64,000 nt of DNA, from NCBI GenBank assembly GCA_965211775.1, contig OZ242974.1:1984001-2048000 (forward strand), given 5' to 3'. The first letter of the stretch is position 1. Each line of letters starts with the position of its first letter. Below, one piece after another: positions 62,295-64,000 of this stretch. The DNA comes from Thiodiazotropha sp040506975 (lineage in GTDB: Bacteria > Pseudomonadota > Gammaproteobacteria > Chromatiales > Chromatiaceae). The notes below the pieces were generated by a model. It was not told the DNA's origin. It ran no database searches and saw nothing but the letters and a program-made list of their open reading frames with translations. Made by a program: the position numbers and the translations under genes.

Positions 62295-64000
62295 ATGCAT
62301 AGGGAAGCGCTCCTACGCTCAACTGCCTTCGGCATACTCATCGGCATGCTTGGCATTTCTATCAATTTTTTGCCGGCCAGTGCCACTTGGGAGGAGAATT
62401 TTGGCTTAAGCCTGTTATTTGAGATGCGTGGACAACGCCCAGCCCCGGAGCAGGTCGTGATTATCTCAATCAATGGCCAGACCGCGGAACAGCTCGGATT
62501 GGGAGAGGAGATTCCGGACTGGCCCCGCTCTCTGCACGCCCAGTTGATCGAACGGTTGACGGAAGCCGGTGTCGCGGTGATCGCTTACGACATCTTCTTT
62601 AAGAAATCACGTGAAACAGCTCACGATGAGGCGATGGTCACGGCTATAAAGCGTGCCGGAAATGTCCTATTGGTGGCCTACCTGGAGCAGCAGCGAGTCT
62701 TAGACGAGCATGTGAATGTGCATATTGAAAGGCTAATACCGCCAACCGAAAGATTTGCCGAGTCTGCTGTCGGTATCGCCCCCTTTGTCCTGCCTAAAAT
62801 ACCGGTCAGAGTCAGTCGGTTTTGGACATTTACCGGAGAAAACAGACTGATTTCACTGCCAGCCGCGGCACTGCAGCTGTTCGTTGACCCGGATGGCAGC
62901 CAGTTGAATGAATTATTGCAGTCCATAGGTGAAGCGTCGGATCCGCCAGACAGCTGGCTGTCGCACACTTACCTTGTTAGCCGAATTCGCGACGATACCA
63001 CCCTGCAGGCCAACCTGCTTGATGCCTTCTCTTACGGTCGGCAGCCGCAGATGTCAAACCTACAGCGACTGCGACTCGAGGCGTTACTGAATCTCTACAC
63101 AGGCGATGCTCATCCCTATCTCAATTTCTACGGTCCTCCGGGGAGTATTCAAACCGTTCCGATACACGATGCGCTTTCCGCCACACCAACGGAACTTGCA
63201 AAACTCCGGGATAAGGTTGTTTTCATCGGCTATGCGGGCACCTATCAGCCTAGACAAAAAGATGGTTTCTATACCGTCTTCTCGCAACCGAACGGCCTCG
63301 ACCTGAGTGGCGTGGAGATCGCCGCCACTGCCTATGCCAACCTGCTTTCATCCGAGACACTCGCACCATTGAACAATGGTGGCCTGGTGCTGTTGCTGCT
63401 CGGTTATGGATTGGGTATTACACTGTTATTCCGCTGGTTGCCAGGGATACGCGGCATTCTCGCAGGAGTATTCATTTCGATTCTCTATCTCACCCTGGTC
63501 TACAACCTCTTCAGCCAACAACATATCTGGCTTCCCTGGTTTGTTCCACTAGTAATTCAAACCCCGGTATCGCTCATCCTGAGCCAGACATGGCACTATC
63601 GCCAGATGAGAAGCAGTCGGGAGCGCTTGCGCGAACTGTTTGGATACTATCTGCCCGGGGATGTCATTGATCACCTTGCACAGCAACAAATGGAACCGAT
63701 GACAGCAGCCAGTTCCGCTTTTGGCGTCTGCCTGGCAACCGATGCGCAGAACTACACTCAATTTGCGGAAAAAATGGAACCCGTTGATCTGCAGACTTAT
63801 CTCAATCGCTATTACGAAATCCTGTTCAAGCCGGTGAGGGCCAGAGATGGCGTGGTTTCAGATGTGGTGGGTGATGCGATGCTGGCGATCTGGCCCTCCA
63901 CCGAACCTGATCTGTCACAGCATCAAATGGCTTGCGAAGCAGCATTGGCGATCAATCGCTCACTGCAACAGTCAGACCTGGAACCAAAGCTCTTCACCCG
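62295..64000 (+). CDS. CHASE2-domain adenylate/guanylate cyclase, 3' end outside window
   Basis: The frame opens with ATG at 62295 (MHREALLRSTAFGILIGMLG) and remains open to the window end, 568 residues. A first membrane helix is followed by a CHASE2 extracellular sensor domain (about 50-350, VVIISINGQTAEQLG, IAYDIFFKKS, KLRDKVVFIGYAGTYQPRQKD), three membrane helices (about 368-440), and a linker that reads RERLRELFGYYLPGDVIDHL. Then comes a class III cyclase domain (from about 475) with metal-ligand Asp in CLATDAQNYTQF and GDAMLAIWP. It makes cAMP or cGMP in response to an outside signal. The IS1595 insertion ends 98 bp upstream and may affect its promoter. Confidence 0.92.
   Translation, partial: MHREALLRSTAFGILIGMLGISINFLPASATWEENFGLSLLFEMRGQRPAPEQVVIISINGQTAEQLGLGEEIPDWPRSLHAQLIERLTEAGVAVIAYDIFFKKSRETAHDEAMVTAIKRAGNVLLVAYLEQQRVLDEHVNVHIERLIPPTERFAESAVGIAPFVLPKIPVRVSRFWTFTGENRLISLPAAALQLFVDPDGSQLNELLQSIGEASDPPDSWLSHTYLVSRIRDDTTLQANLLDAFSYGRQPQMSNLQRLRLEALLNLYTGDAHPYLNFYGPPGSIQTVPIHDALSATPTELAKLRDKVVFIGYAGTYQPRQKDGFYTVFSQPNGLDLSGVEIAATAYANLLSSETLAPLNNGGLVLLLLGYGLGITLLFRWLPGIRGILAGVFISILYLTLVYNLFSQQHIWLPWFVPLVIQTPVSLILSQTWHYRQMRSSRERLRELFGYYLPGDVIDHLAQQQMEPMTAASSAFGVCLATDAQNYTQFAEKMEPVDLQTYLNRYYEILFKPVRARDGVVSDVVGDAMLAIWPSTEPDLSQHQMACEAALAINRSLQQSDLEPKLFT

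Noticed and set aside
1..64000. tRNA or rRNA genes
   Set aside because: No convincing cloverleaf or rRNA segment was seen on either strand.

Overview
The window looks like a chromosomal segment of a chemoautotrophic, probably sulfur-oxidising gammaproteobacterium of the Chromatiales or thiotrophic-symbiont type. The strongest evidence is two complete RuBisCO operons (form II cbbM-cbbQ-cbbO and form I cbbL-cbbS-cbbQ-cbbO), a phosphoribulokinase and a cbbR-like regulator within about 20 kb. No sulfur-oxidation, carboxysome, rRNA or tRNA gene is visible, so the sulfur lifestyle and the lineage are inferences from gene content and protein style.

Layout. 1-2.6 kb: the start of a sterol-desaturase-family gene, an IS1380-family element and a membrane/coiled-coil protein. 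2.7-8.3 kb: the NAD pair nrtR-nadA, an HDOD plus GAF-GGDEF signalling pair, and a dynamin-like GTPase. 8.5-15.7 kb: an IS1595-family element, then an SCP2-like gene with an RND efflux operon whose pump carries a long lysine-rich tail. 15.8-20 kb: two adjacent secreted proteins sharing a novel-looking aromatic-x-aromatic-Arg-Pro repeat, an orphan ParA ATPase, a DUF302 protein and a second copy of the membrane/coiled-coil protein. 20-23.3 kb: a FimX-like degenerate GGDEF-EAL protein downstream of DAHP synthase. 23.5-29.5 kb: the form II RuBisCO operon with two unrecognised divergent genes. 29.7-32.9 kb: two abutting IS1380-family elements. 33-39.7 kb: the form I RuBisCO operon and divergent cbbR. 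39.9-43.6 kb: dxs, gloB and phosphoribulokinase. 44-46 kb: a tandem IS1595 pair. 46.1-49.2 kb: two nhaD-type antiporters. 49.4-57.8 kb: an IS island with a disrupted gene and an orphan exopolysaccharide sugar transferase. 58-64 kb: a gingipain-like C25 protease, a Crp-family regulator, another IS1595 and a CHASE2-adenylate cyclase running off the window.

How the genes work together. Each RuBisCO operon has the same design: the enzyme gene(s), a strong intrinsic terminator, then the CbbQ/CbbO activase genes. This would give much enzyme and little activase. Phosphoribulokinase supplies the substrate for both enzymes, and the CbbR-like regulator next to cbbL is the obvious candidate to control one or both operons. 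The cbbQ-cbbO gap of each operon has been invaded by a different small inverted-repeat element.

Mobile DNA is the other theme. Twelve insertion sequences (four IS1380 type A, two IS1380 type B, five IS1595, one IS200) fill roughly 15 kb, close to a quarter of the window. All IS1380 insertions are flanked by 4-bp YTAR sequences, and near-identical copies point to recent expansion. One IS1380 copy has mismatched flanks beside a truncated IS1595, which suggests a deletion by recombination between copies.
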